Positions 1 through 8,524 of a DNA stretch of 64,000 nucleotides are shown here, in pieces. The stretch comes from Microvenator marinus (GTDB taxonomy: Bacteria; Myxococcota_A; Bradymonadia; Bradymonadales; Bradymonadaceae). The stretch spans positions 4,674,001-4,738,000 of the forward strand of contig NZ_CP042467.1 of NCBI RefSeq assembly GCF_007993755.1, in the 5' to 3' direction. Position 1 is the first letter of the stretch, and each line of letters begins with the position of its first letter. The notes below the pieces were generated by a model, which had not been told where the DNA came from, ran no database searches, and saw only the letters and a list, made by a program, of their open reading frames with translations. A program made the position numbers and the translations under genes.

Positions 1-654
1 ACCTGAGCACGAACCACAATTCGACACGACACGCGCATTGCCACAATTATCTGTGCCGCTGTACGTGCCACAATCTTTGCCGTTACGTGCGCAGAATTCT
101 GCGTTCGTCTCGGGTGTACAGCCGCACACATTGGCTATGCCCGGATCGCCGCCGCCGCATGTTTCCCCGTTCGCGCACACACCGCAATCAATTGGACGCG
201 TCTCCCCGCAATTATCAGTGATGTCTAAAGTCCCACAATTCAGTCCACGCATTTCGCAGATGTCCTGAGGCGCATCCGGAACACACGGCATATCCGCTTC
301 CATATCTGGCGTGGCCATATCGTTGTTCATGTCCTCGCCAGAGTCCGGCACGTCCATATCGTTGAAGTCCGGTGTGCTCATGTCCACCACAGGCATGTCT
401 GGAGTGCTCATATCCGGCGTACTCATGTCGGGGTCGGGCGTCTCCATATCCCCGGACATATCCGTTGGCCCCATGTCTTCGCCCGAGACCGTGCCGTCAA
501 TATCGGCGCAGATCTTACCGCCGAAAAGCACTCCGCCGGACTCTACACAAGTCTGGTTTGGTCCACATTCCTTCGCGGTCGCGCATTCGTCTTCCACACA
601 CGATGACGCCAGCAGAATGGTCCAAAGCGCGGTGATATAAATAATGTTTTTCAT
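1..654 (-). CDS. Cysteine-rich lipoprotein with Asp/Met/Pro repeats, 3' end outside window
   Basis: An open frame runs from an ATG at 654 to the left edge with no stop: 218 codons, C-terminus missing. The product starts MKNIIYITALWTILLASSC, a short hydrophobic signal ending in an ASSC lipobox-like site, so it is probably a lipoprotein. Next comes a small Cys domain (EDEC...CVESGGVLFGGKIC, about residues 20-50). It is followed by an acidic linker of repeated D-M-x-x-P-D-M units (about residues 55-110), and then by at least two copies of a disulphide-type unit with DNCG...CG.C. The same N-terminal Cys domain occurs in the next gene (691-1878), so the two are paralogues. The function is unknown. 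Surface display is inferred from the signal, linker and Cys content. Confidence 0.75.
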   Translation of the reverse strand, partial: MKNIIYITALWTILLASSCVEDECATAKECGPNQTCVESGGVLFGGKICADIDGTVSGEDMGPTDMSGDMETPDPDMSTPDMSTPDMPVVDMSTPDFNDMDVPDSGEDMNNDMATPDMEADMPCVPDAPQDICEMRGLNCGTLDITDNCGETRPIDCGVCANGETCGGGDPGIANVCGCTPETNAEFCARNGKDCGTYSGTDNCGNARVVSNCGSCSG

Positions 655-690
655 AACGAGATTCTCGCAAAATCAGGAAGGAGATTCAAT

Positions 691-1878
691 TCATTCCACG
701 CCGACGATACGCGCTCCACTCAGGTCTAGCAGGAGTCCGAACGAGAAATGAGCTTCCTGTCCATCGACGAGTTGGTCAATATCAGGCTTGAAGACCGTGT
801 TGAAGAGGGGACATGGTGGAAGATTATTGCAAGAGGAGTCCGTGTCACAGGAGTTGGTTTCGGACCCTTCACATACGTAGATCGAGGATTGTTGGTTCCA
901 TGTCACCCACGGGCCTTCGAGCCCCAGACATGCGCAATCGGTGGCCACGTACTCAGAAAACGCCTCGGCGACGCTCTCGGCGGAGACCAAGCCGCCGATC
1001 TTCAACTTCGCGTCCACACCCGACTCAAGTTCACCCGGATTGAGCAGTTCGCCGTCAAGCCTGGCGCTCTCGGCGCGCAACTTGAGCTCTACCTCATCCA
1101 GCAAAAGTACTAGGTCGAACGCGCCGTCCTCAGCCGTCAATTGGTTCCCGTTCACGTGCACAATCGGAAAGTAAGAGAGGGGATGAGTCCCTTCGTCCAA
1201 CGCAGCTTGAGCGATCTCAATATTCGGAAGCCGCATGGCTTCATTTCGGGCGAGGCGCGATTGCCAGACATTGAGTCTGTAAGCCGTAGCATCTGTCACC
1301 AACCCATCGTGTTCAAACCCCATCACCCACGTGCCTCGGTCTATCGCGGCGTTGATGGATTCATTGACCCCGAACGCTATCTCTTGGAAGCCATTGTCGA
1401 GATTGGAATCACCGTCAAAGTCGAAACAACACGAGTTATCGTCGATGAGTTCAAAGTGTGTCACGTAGGATGCAGAACCCCACTCAAAAGTCTGGGCATC
1501 CTCAGTACATCGTGCCGGTTGCGGATTGTCTGTACAGGTCAGAAAGTCCGACGGGTCAATGGGTTCCGCCACTGGCATGTCGGCGTCAATCTCCATATCT
1601 TGGAGGTCTGCCATATCAGGGGCCATGTCCACGATTTCGGGCGGCATATCAGGTAGAGATTGGTCAGGCGCTGCATCCGTCTCGGCCGCCATATCGGGTT
1701 CCGGAGTAACCTTGACGCTCAAGTTCACGCACGATTTGCCACCAAAGAGCAGTCCCCCGGAATCCACACAGGCCTCGCCGAATTCGGCGCAGTCTTCCGA
1801 GGTCGTACACTCGTCGCCGGCACACGAACTTGCGCCTCCCAAAACCAGAATCAGTCCCATTAGCATTGCGATTTTCAT
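691..1878 (-). CDS. Lipoprotein sharing the N-terminal Cys domain of its neighbour
   Basis: 395 aa. I chose the ATG at 1878 because it gives a clean lipoprotein signal (MKIAMLMGLILVLGGASSC). The frame stays open 68 codons further upstream, but that extension is polar and puts no signal at the N-terminus. Residues 20-50 (GDEC...CVDSGGLLFGGKSC) match the neighbouring lipoprotein at 1-654. An acidic Asp/Met/Pro linker follows (about residues 60-115), then a unique domain of about 270 residues with CCFDFDGDSNLDNG (a possible Ca-binding or disulphide loop) and several Cys pairs near the C-terminus. I do not recognise the C-terminal domain. The stop lies 36 nt before the start of the neighbour, so the two are probably co-transcribed. 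Nothing decisive is seen in the 243-nt gap to the divergent gene at 2122. Confidence 0.75.
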   Translation of the reverse strand: MKIAMLMGLILVLGGASSCAGDECTTSEDCAEFGEACVDSGGLLFGGKSCVNLSVKVTPEPDMAAETDAAPDQSLPDMPPEIVDMAPDMADLQDMEIDADMPVAEPIDPSDFLTCTDNPQPARCTEDAQTFEWGSASYVTHFELIDDNSCCFDFDGDSNLDNGFQEIAFGVNESINAAIDRGTWVMGFEHDGLVTDATAYRLNVWQSRLARNEAMRLPNIEIAQAALDEGTHPLSYFPIVHVNGNQLTAEDGAFDLVLLLDEVELKLRAESARLDGELLNPGELESGVDAKLKIGGLVSAESVAEAFSEYVATDCACLGLEGPWVTWNQQSSIYVCEGSETNSCDTDSSCNNLPPCPLFNTVFKPDIDQLVDGQEAHFSFGLLLDLSGARIVGVE

Positions 1879-2121
1879 TCGTTGAGTATGTCCGAACAAT
1901 CGCGCGCATTCAAGCAGATCTACGTATCCCGATGGGTACATCAGACCCCGGTCAACTCTACCCGTGGGGTTCTTGGTCACCGGTCCAGTTTCGCGCGAGA
2001 AGGTTGATGTAGGTGTGTGTAAGTCATTGTGTTCCGGTGTGTTGCGCGCCGATTGGTCCACATTCGCCGGCTTGGCACGCAATCTGCTCTAAGTAGAACC
2101 GACGCCAGCATAGGAGCCGAC

Positions 2122-3417
2122 ATGAACCGCCAAACCTACTTAGCACTCATCTTCATCGCCACAACCTTCGGACTAGGAAATGATTGTAAGGCTCCAGCGC
2201 TCATGACTCCAGCCAATGCCGGCGAGTTCGACCCGAACCAGCATGGCGGCCCCGCTGATAATTTTGGGCAGCCTGGGCAAAACGGAACGCAGCAGCCTGG
2301 AAACGGCGGCACCCAAGGTGGCACGCAGGACGGCACCACGTCGGCGGCTCCGGCAGGCACAGCCTGCCAACACATGGGCGAATGCGGCGGCGGAATGGCG
2401 TGTGTCTCTGGCGTTTGTGAGACGGAGTCTGTGCTCGTCGTGTCCATGACCTGGGAGGCGAACACTGACCTCGACCTCCACCTGATTCAGCCAAACGGCG
2501 AAGAAGTCTACTACCGCAACCGAGAAACCCGTGACGGCGCAAGGTTCGCTCAGGATGCATGCATCGCTGACCGTTGCGAGCCAGGCACCGAGCGCCGCGA
2601 AATCATCCGCTACAACGCATTTGCACCGGGCGGAGAATACCGCGTCTTCGCAGTGAACTACGACGGCCAAGAAGCCGCGACCGCCACCGTAGAAGTCATT
2701 TACGAAGGCCAGACCGAGACCTTCACCTTGAACCTTGGCGCACAAGCTGGCGAGGAATCTCAGGAAATCACCTTCGACGTCGCCATGATGGACGCCCCGT
2801 GCACCGTCAACGTTGCAGGCTACGGCGAAGTGGACCTTGAGAACGACTACATCCCGAACGTCATCGCCTGCGAGAACGGCAACGCACCCCCAGAAGCCTT
2901 GAAAGCTGCCGCAATCATGGCGCGCGGATTCGCCTACTACAAGACGAAGATCGAGGGCAAAACCGTGCTTCAAAACTCCGAAGCAGACCAGGTCTACCGA
3001 TGTTCATACCGCCCGAATGGCGCAGGCCCCGAGCACTACGCCGCGGCACGCGCAACCACCGGCCAGCACCCTCGATGGCGCGGACATATCATCGCCCCGT
3101 TCTACGTGGCTGGTAACGTGCCACCGAGCCCGAACGCCGCGGATCCCGTCAACTCGTGCAAAGGAACCGGCGGCTCCAATGGCGTAGGGACCGAGGGTCT
3201 CGTCACCTACAACTACGGCAAGTTCGACTGTGATATCGAGATGTCAGACCAGGGCTGGGTCACAAACCCATGCACCCGCAACCCGCACAACCGCGGCACC
3301 GCCTCACAAAACGGCCAAGCATGTCTTGCAAACTTCGGTTGGGCAGCGCCAGAGCTTCTCGAGTACTACTACGGCGCTGATGTCGAGATGAGCACCGCCG
3401 ACTTCTGCGCGAACTAA
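2122..3417 (+). CDS. Secreted protein: YfaP/DUF2135-like domain fused to SpoIID/LytB-like domain
   Basis: 431 aa. The start at 2122 is supported by TAGGAG at 2111-2116 and by the N-terminal hydrophobic segment; an open extension back to 2029 has neither. Residues 1-20 are a signal-like helix, followed by a Gly/Gln/Asn-rich linker (about 35-80) and a short Cys cluster. Residues about 104-220 form a beta domain (MTWEANTDLDLHLIQPNGE ... YNAFAPGGEYRVFAVNY) resembling the YfaP/DUF2135 family. Residues about 228-431 resemble SpoIID/LytB: PPEALKAAAIMARGFAYYK preceded by Glu251, then NRGTASQNGQACLANFGW and LLEYYYGADVEM. SpoIID proteins are lytic transglycosylases acting on peptidoglycan, and Glu251 is in the expected catalytic position give or take one residue. 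Export and a cell-wall role are inferred. The signal does not end in a canonical lipobox. Confidence 0.7.
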   Translation: MNRQTYLALIFIATTFGLGNDCKAPALMTPANAGEFDPNQHGGPADNFGQPGQNGTQQPGNGGTQGGTQDGTTSAAPAGTACQHMGECGGGMACVSGVCETESVLVVSMTWEANTDLDLHLIQPNGEEVYYRNRETRDGARFAQDACIADRCEPGTERREIIRYNAFAPGGEYRVFAVNYDGQEAATATVEVIYEGQTETFTLNLGAQAGEESQEITFDVAMMDAPCTVNVAGYGEVDLENDYIPNVIACENGNAPPEALKAAAIMARGFAYYKTKIEGKTVLQNSEADQVYRCSYRPNGAGPEHYAAARATTGQHPRWRGHIIAPFYVAGNVPPSPNAADPVNSCKGTGGSNGVGTEGLVTYNYGKFDCDIEMSDQGWVTNPCTRNPHNRGTASQNGQACLANFGWAAPELLEYYYGADVEMSTADFCAN

Positions 3418-3464
3418 AGTCCCCGCCGTAGACAATTCCTGACTTTCCGGCGTATCTTTCAGCG

Positions 3465-5096
3465 GTGTTAAACCGCCCCATCACACAGCTCGGCCTTCTC
3501 CTCCTGGCGATTGTCCTCATCTACCTGCCCACGCTTGGGTATGGCCACCTTCCAACCTGGGACGACACGAACTTCGTGGTCTGGCGGCCCGAGATTCTGG
3601 ACTGGTGGGGGAGTACGTGGACGGAACGCCTCTTAAACCCCAATATCGGCTACCCGATCCCCATCCCAACTGCACTCTACGCGGCGTTGCGCGCTATCTT
3701 TGGTGAGCACGGCTACTATGGGATTTTGCACGGGCTGCACGTTGGCTTTCATCTCATCAACACCGCTTTGGTCTTCGCGCTCGTCCGCGCGCTACGCTCC
3801 GCGCTCAGTCGCGAGGAGGCAGACCTCAGGCCTGCACTACCCATACTCATCGCGGCCGTGTGGGCGCTCCATCCGGTGCTCGTCGAGAGTGTGGCCTGGC
3901 TCACAAACACCAAAAATCTCCTCTCCAATATGGCTATTTTGGCGGCGCTGAACCTTCAGTTTCGGCTCCCAAAATTCGGACTGCTCAAAGCCTTGCCGTT
4001 CCTAGTACTCCTCTACGTCTTAGCTATCGGCTCAAGGCCCGATGGCGCGATTCTGCCTTTCATTCTGGGGTTTGCGGCGCTTCTAACTCAGCCTCAGATT
4101 ACTTCCACACTTAAGAAGTGGTTCGCGGCGCTCTGCGCACTTGGCGCGGTCTCTCTGCCCTACGTCTACTGGGCCAGCTCCACGCACGCGGGCGTGGCGG
4201 AACGCAAAGCTCCAATGATGGGAGGCGTGTCCGAAGTCCTCTTTAGAATCGGGCGTGCACTTGAATTCTCGGCGCTGAACATCGCGTTCCCCGTGGAATT
4301 GCACCCGAGCTACTTCTACCACGGCGACGAGACGCTCGTTCGTGGGCTTCCAGGCCTTTTTATCGGCGTACTTTTGGTGGGCGGCTTTGCACTTCTCTGG
4401 CGCAAGAATCAGGCGTGGAGCAGGTTTGCCGCCTTTGGCCTGGGGCTAGGATTGGCATCTTATGTGCCGTATTCGAATCTGGTTTTCTTGCCGCGTTTGG
4501 CTGCCGATACCTACCTCTACATGCCCACGTTAGGCGTGATGATTTTCCTCGGTGGTGCGCTCTCGATGCCGCGTATTGGCAGGCGCCTGGTGCCGATTAT
4601 GGCGGGACTGGTGCTGGTCTACACGCTCTTGAGCGCAAATCAGGTGCGCCGCTGGGAGAATGCGGTCACGCTCTGGGAGCCTGTGATCGAGTTTGAGCCT
4701 ACGCTGGACAGGTCCTATCGGCATATCGCGTTTCATCATCTGGGCAATCAGGACTGGAAAGCCGCGCTCGACGTGGTGGAGCGGGGCTTGCCACATTTTC
4801 GGCGAGAAAGAGATATCCCTTGGTACGTGCTGGTGATTTACCGGGAGACCAAAGGGCCTTTGGCTGCGGCTGAAATCGGGATGGAGGCTCGGCTTGAAAA
4901 TGATGTGGTGGCTGCGGAGCTACATAAGGCTTTTGTGGAAACGCTGCTCATTGGCAAGATTCCGCCGCCTCCAGACCCTGCCCTCAAGGCCGTGATTCGC
5001 GAGAGTATGGAGTTCTATCTCACCCGTGAAGACTGGCTGCAGAATCCGTCGGCTCGACCTGCCGTCGAGGCGTATCTCCCGTCAACCCAGCCCTGA
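3465..5096 (+). CDS. Multi-pass membrane protein resembling TMTC-type glycosyltransferases
   Basis: 543 aa, starting at GTG 3465. About ten hydrophobic segments span residues 8-400. The first loop carries WDDTNFV, followed by a conserved block H...N.ALVFALVRAL and then WALHPVLVESVAWLTNTKN. This order (acidic pair after helix 1, H..N in helix 2, HP..ES.AW..N.K) matches TMTC-type O-mannosyltransferases and bacterial relatives, which use lipid-linked sugars in the membrane. The C-terminal 130 residues are soluble and contain a helical pair (RSYRHIAFHHLGNQDWKAALDVVERGL) like one TPR unit, where TMTC proteins carry long TPR tails. No glycosylation genes are adjacent. The enzyme class is fairly likely; the acceptor is unknown. 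Confidence 0.6.
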   Translation: MLNRPITQLGLLLLAIVLIYLPTLGYGHLPTWDDTNFVVWRPEILDWWGSTWTERLLNPNIGYPIPIPTALYAALRAIFGEHGYYGILHGLHVGFHLINTALVFALVRALRSALSREEADLRPALPILIAAVWALHPVLVESVAWLTNTKNLLSNMAILAALNLQFRLPKFGLLKALPFLVLLYVLAIGSRPDGAILPFILGFAALLTQPQITSTLKKWFAALCALGAVSLPYVYWASSTHAGVAERKAPMMGGVSEVLFRIGRALEFSALNIAFPVELHPSYFYHGDETLVRGLPGLFIGVLLVGGFALLWRKNQAWSRFAAFGLGLGLASYVPYSNLVFLPRLAADTYLYMPTLGVMIFLGGALSMPRIGRRLVPIMAGLVLVYTLLSANQVRRWENAVTLWEPVIEFEPTLDRSYRHIAFHHLGNQDWKAALDVVERGLPHFRRERDIPWYVLVIYRETKGPLAAAEIGMEARLENDVVAAELHKAFVETLLIGKIPPPPDPALKAVIRESMEFYLTREDWLQNPSARPAVEAYLPSTQP

Positions 5097-5170
5097 GCGA
5101 CAAAAAATCTACCCAAAATCATCGGTCGTCCGTAGAACCTTTTGCGGGACGTCTGTGATACGGATACCGA

Positions 5171-5872
5171 ATGGAGATTAAGGACAACCCGCAACTTCTG
5201 AAGCGCTTTAAAGAAGGCGACAAGGAAGTCCTGACCGAGCTCTACCGCGCACATGTCGCGGCGGTCTCGGAGCTTCTGCGACGAGGGTTCTCGTTTCGCA
5301 GCGGCACAGAGTTTGTGAGGTTTTCCGGGTTCTCGGCACCTCACCAACTCCAGGAGATGGTGCAAGATACGTTCATTCGAGCTTTCCGCCAGCAATCGCG
5401 CGAAGCCTATGACGGAAAGCGGCCCTTCAGGCCCTTCTTGATCACCATCTCCAAGAACCTCGTGATCGACGGATTTCGGCGCGAGGTCGTAGAAAAGCGG
5501 CTCTTCGTCCCTATGGGGCGACTGGTCGGAGAGGGCGAAAGCCCAGAAGATGCGGCGTCCAGAATGCACGGCAACGAGCCGGCACTGACGCCCGAGGAAG
5601 AAACGATTCGTACGCAGCTCAGAGAGGTTCTGGCTGCGTTTTTGGAGACGCTTGATGGAGTTGAACGCCAAATTGTGGACGAGCACCTGCTCGGAGAACT
5701 CTCGCAGCGCGACATGGCCGAGGCACTCGGCGTGGACCGCAACGAGCTCCGGCGCCGTCTCAAAGGCATTCGCGAAAGACTCCTCAGACATCTCAAAGCG
5801 AGCGGATTTATCTCGGACATGGACCCGAGCGAACTCCTGCAATCCCTCATGGTGTTCTCGTGGCTGAAATGA
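5171..5872 (+). CDS. RNA polymerase ECF-type sigma factor
   Basis: 233 aa. Region 2 is visible at about residues 14-95 (LTELYRAHVAAVSELL, then QEMVQDTFIRAFRQ and RPFLITISKNLVIDGFRRE). Region 4 lies at about residues 140-225 (FLETLDGVERQIVDEHLLGELSQRDMAEALGVDRNELRRRLKGIRERL), with the helix-turn-helix. Regions 1 and 3 are absent, as in ECF (group 4) factors, although at 233 aa it is somewhat longer than usual. It directs RNA polymerase to a special promoter set. Its stop overlaps the start of the next gene (ATGA, 5869-5872), a membrane protein in the position normally taken by the anti-sigma factor. Together with the caspase-like gene at 6675 this makes a three-gene operon. Confidence 0.88.
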   Translation: MEIKDNPQLLKRFKEGDKEVLTELYRAHVAAVSELLRRGFSFRSGTEFVRFSGFSAPHQLQEMVQDTFIRAFRQQSREAYDGKRPFRPFLITISKNLVIDGFRREVVEKRLFVPMGRLVGEGESPEDAASRMHGNEPALTPEEETIRTQLREVLAAFLETLDGVERQIVDEHLLGELSQRDMAEALGVDRNELRRRLKGIRERLLRHLKASGFISDMDPSELLQSLMVFSWLK

Positions 5873-6678
5873 GCGACCGCCAATGGCTCGAGGCCACCTT
5901 TACGGACCCGGAAGAAGCGGGGCAGGGCAGGCGTGCGCTTGGCCAAGATTCCAAGGCATATTACGACTCCCTCGCGCTCGCCGCGCGCCTTGGTAAACAT
6001 GACGTCTCGGAGTTCGAGGAAGCCGCCACCGAAGCCCTATTCTTAGGTGCGCTGGACGAGATGCTTGCCGAAGAAGCTCCTCCCGCTAAGAAATCCTGGG
6101 TCCCACAGCTCGCGCTCGTAGCCGGCGCTCTCATTGCTGGTGGTGCACTGGTCTGGGGTCTAAACTCCGGAGTTTTCCAGGCCGATGACGGCTTCCAAGC
6201 TCGTGGGATTCACGTTCCAGCCGAAGAATACGGCCAAACGCGGGTCCTCCCATTTTGCGCCCGAGCCATCGCCGATGAGATCCAGTTCATCACCCCCGAC
6301 CAGGGCCCGTGTCTGCTCTCAGACGAGCTCAAACTCGCCTACACATCGGACGATGCGCGTCTGAAGTACGGGCATTTCTTAGGGGTACACGAATCCGGCG
6401 AGCTCTATTGGTATGGACCAAGTCCAGCGGCACCGGGTTCGTTGAAAGTAGAGCGAGCCCCACAAACGCCTGTTCCGGTCGGCGAATCCATCAAACTCGG
6501 TGTGAATCATAAGGCAGGCACCATTTTTGTGATGGGTGTCTTCGCTGAGCGAGAGATGGAAATGGGCGAGCTTGAGTCGTGGGCCAAGGCCCAGCTCGGC
6601 GCGTTGCAGCAGGGGCATACCCCAAGATTGGACCGAGCCCGGGTGTCTGTGGCAGAATTGAAAGTGGAGGCCGAATGA
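5869..6678 (+). CDS. Single-pass membrane protein, probable anti-sigma factor
   Basis: 269 aa from the ATG at 5869, which overlaps the sigma-factor stop by 4 nt; a GTG nine bases upstream is possible. Residues 1-78 are cytoplasmic and acidic/helical, residues 79-98 are one transmembrane helix (LALVAGALIAGGALVWGL), and residues 100-269 are exported. No clear HxxxCxxC zinc anti-sigma motif is present. The exported part (ADEIQFITPD..., YGHFLGVHESGELYWYGPSP, PVPVGESIKL) resembles DUF4384-type sensory domains, which often accompany caspase-like proteins. Position and topology suggest that it holds the sigma factor at the membrane and responds to an envelope signal; this is inference. Its stop overlaps the caspase gene start by 4 nt. 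Confidence 0.7.
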   Translation: MSDRQWLEATFTDPEEAGQGRRALGQDSKAYYDSLALAARLGKHDVSEFEEAATEALFLGALDEMLAEEAPPAKKSWVPQLALVAGALIAGGALVWGLNSGVFQADDGFQARGIHVPAEEYGQTRVLPFCARAIADEIQFITPDQGPCLLSDELKLAYTSDDARLKYGHFLGVHESGELYWYGPSPAAPGSLKVERAPQTPVPVGESIKLGVNHKAGTIFVMGVFAEREMEMGELESWAKAQLGALQQGHTPRLDRARVSVAELKVEAE

Positions 6679-8381
6679 GAAAGTTACTTGCCACCTTGGT
6701 GGGAGCCGCCGCTTTGACCCTTTGCGTGAATGCCTCGGCTGAGACACGAACCTACGCTCTGATCGTAGCCAATAACGGGAGCGTGGACGAGAACGTGGAG
6801 CCGCTCAGGTACGCCGACGACGACGGCGCACGATTTTTCGAAATCTTTAGTGATTATGCGGATGAGGCGCACCTTCTGACTACGCTCGACGCGGAGTCTC
6901 AGCGCACCTTTCCAAAGGTCGTGGCGCATACCACGCCGCCCACGTTGAAGAACGTCAAAGCTCAAGTAAAGAGCCTGGCTGAAAAGATCGCCGCCGATAA
7001 AGAGGCAGGTATTCGCTCTGAGGTCTATCTGGTCTTCACGGGCCACGGCAACGTGGACTCCAATGGCGAGGGCTATCTGTCCATGGCGGACGGAAAGCTC
7101 GAGCGCTCGGAGCTCATGAGGGATGTGATCCGCCCGCTGGACGCGAGCTTTACGCACGTGATCATCGACGCCTGCCACGCCTACTTTATGGTGAAATCTC
7201 GCGGAGGTTGGGAAGACGATCGGTCTGGGCGAACGCTCGATTCCGAGCTTCAGGCGTTTTTGCGCGACGGAAAGGCCACCTCCAATATGCCGACTGTGGG
7301 CCTGATCTTGAGCACGGCAGGAGCACAGGAAGTCCATGAATGGAGCGAGTTTGGAGCTGGTGTATTCAGTCACCAACTGCGATCTGGGCTCCTCGGAGCC
7401 GCAGATGCGGACGGTGACTCGCGCGTGACCTATCAGGAGTTGGAGGCTTATTTGGTGGCTGCGAACGCTGCGGTGACCAATCCGAAAGCCAAGATCAAAG
7501 TCTTTGTGGAGGCGCCTAAGCAGGACCGCAATACAGCGTTGGCAAATCTGGATAAATTCAGCGGTGGCCGCCTGGCCTTGGATGCGCCGGGCGAACGCCT
7601 CTGGATCGAGGATTCTCGCGGGGTTCGATACGCCGACGTCAACCCGGGCCCTGGGCTTGCAGGCGAGCTTCGGCTCTTGAGTCCCGGAACGTATTACGCG
7701 CGAACTCGCACCAAATTGGCGCGACTCAACACTTCTGAGAGTACAACGCTCGCCCAGCTCACATGGGAAGTCGCCCCAAATCAGGCGCGCTCGGCGGTGG
7801 GCGAAGCGTTTAGAGAGCAGCTCTTTGCCACGCCGTTTGGGCCGGCATTTGTGGCTGGTTTTAGCGCGGGACGCGAGGCCTCGACCTCTAGTAGCGTTCA
7901 GCTCCGGTCCGAGTCGGCTTGGAATACCGAGTTGAACGTGCACTATGCCCTCGGTTCGGCCATCCTCGATGCGCCAGGCTTTGAGCACCAACTCAGCCTG
8001 AGTGTTGGCGGCACACATGAGGCAGGCTGGCGTCTGGCGGGTTTCACCGAGTACGGGCTCTCCACAGACGGGTCCAATTTTGGGCATCGCGCGGCGCTCG
8101 GATTCGAGGGCGGTTGGCGAGCCATGTTCGGGGATTTCTCGCTCGGACTTGCCGGCCGGATCGGCCCTCAGTTTGTGGTGCGCGATCAGCCCGAACTGAG
8201 TTCGGACCCCCTTGGGCTCCGAGTGGCTGGTCATCTGAACCTCGGCTGGAGAGTTTCTGAGTCCTTTGCGCCGTTTGCTCTTCTCGGCTACGGGCTAAAC
8301 GTTGTGACCACAACTAGCCGAGACGAAACCACCGAGAATCTAGATGCATCTCTATTCGCTGGCCTCGGCATTCGCTGGTAG
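6675..8381 (+). CDS. Exported caspase-like (C14) protease with C-terminal beta-barrel-like domain
   Basis: 568 aa. The ATG at 6675 overlaps the previous stop (ATGA) and starts a signal peptide (MRKLLATLVGAAALTLCVNASA). The peptidase C14/caspase p20-like fold covers about residues 24-330: YALIVANNGSVDENVEPLRYADDD, VYLVFTGHGN with catalytic His124, and HVIIDACHAYF with catalytic Cys167. After a linker, residues about 420-568 consist of alternating short beta segments (LSLSVGGTHEAGWRLAGFTEYGL, LGLAGRIGPQFVV, LFAGLGIRW) ending in an aromatic residue, as outer-membrane barrels do. I infer a cell-surface or periplasmic protease anchored in the outer membrane. It is the third gene of a sigma/anti-sigma operon, so its synthesis is probably tied to an envelope signal. 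A paralogue of the same architecture lies at 50899-52449. Confidence 0.82.
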   Translation: MRKLLATLVGAAALTLCVNASAETRTYALIVANNGSVDENVEPLRYADDDGARFFEIFSDYADEAHLLTTLDAESQRTFPKVVAHTTPPTLKNVKAQVKSLAEKIAADKEAGIRSEVYLVFTGHGNVDSNGEGYLSMADGKLERSELMRDVIRPLDASFTHVIIDACHAYFMVKSRGGWEDDRSGRTLDSELQAFLRDGKATSNMPTVGLILSTAGAQEVHEWSEFGAGVFSHQLRSGLLGAADADGDSRVTYQELEAYLVAANAAVTNPKAKIKVFVEAPKQDRNTALANLDKFSGGRLALDAPGERLWIEDSRGVRYADVNPGPGLAGELRLLSPGTYYARTRTKLARLNTSESTTLAQLTWEVAPNQARSAVGEAFREQLFATPFGPAFVAGFSAGREASTSSSVQLRSESAWNTELNVHYALGSAILDAPGFEHQLSLSVGGTHEAGWRLAGFTEYGLSTDGSNFGHRAALGFEGGWRAMFGDFSLGLAGRIGPQFVVRDQPELSSDPLGLRVAGHLNLGWRVSESFAPFALLGYGLNVVTTTSRDETTENLDASLFAGLGIRW

Positions 8382-8524
8382 CGCTGTCTAATTTCGCTTG
8401 TATACGCTTAGTATTGGTGTTAAAGGCACGCGCGAATTGCGGCCACATGGGCACGGTTCGCTAACGCATTGGGCATCGTAATTTCATAAGATGCCTCTAA
8501 GAAGAGGAATAACAGGTAACCATC

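Noticed and set aside
657-667. CGAGA-T-TCTCG palindrome before the first lipoprotein
   Set aside because: Five-base arms are expected by chance at this length and no promoter elements stand beside it.
2173-2973. Antisense open frame opposite the SpoIID-like gene
   Set aside because: No signal, no motif and no ribosome-binding site; the plus strand carries the recognisable protein.
5135-5161. Possible ECF promoter (GAACC, then TGATAC) upstream of the sigma factor
   Set aside because: The -35 box looks ECF-like, but the -10 does not match a known pattern and I found no second copy in front of another gene.
6684-8234. Long antisense open frame (516 codons) inside the caspase gene
   Set aside because: It has no recognisable domain and follows from the GC-rich codon pattern of the plus-strand gene, which has a signal peptide, catalytic motifs and coupling to its neighbours.
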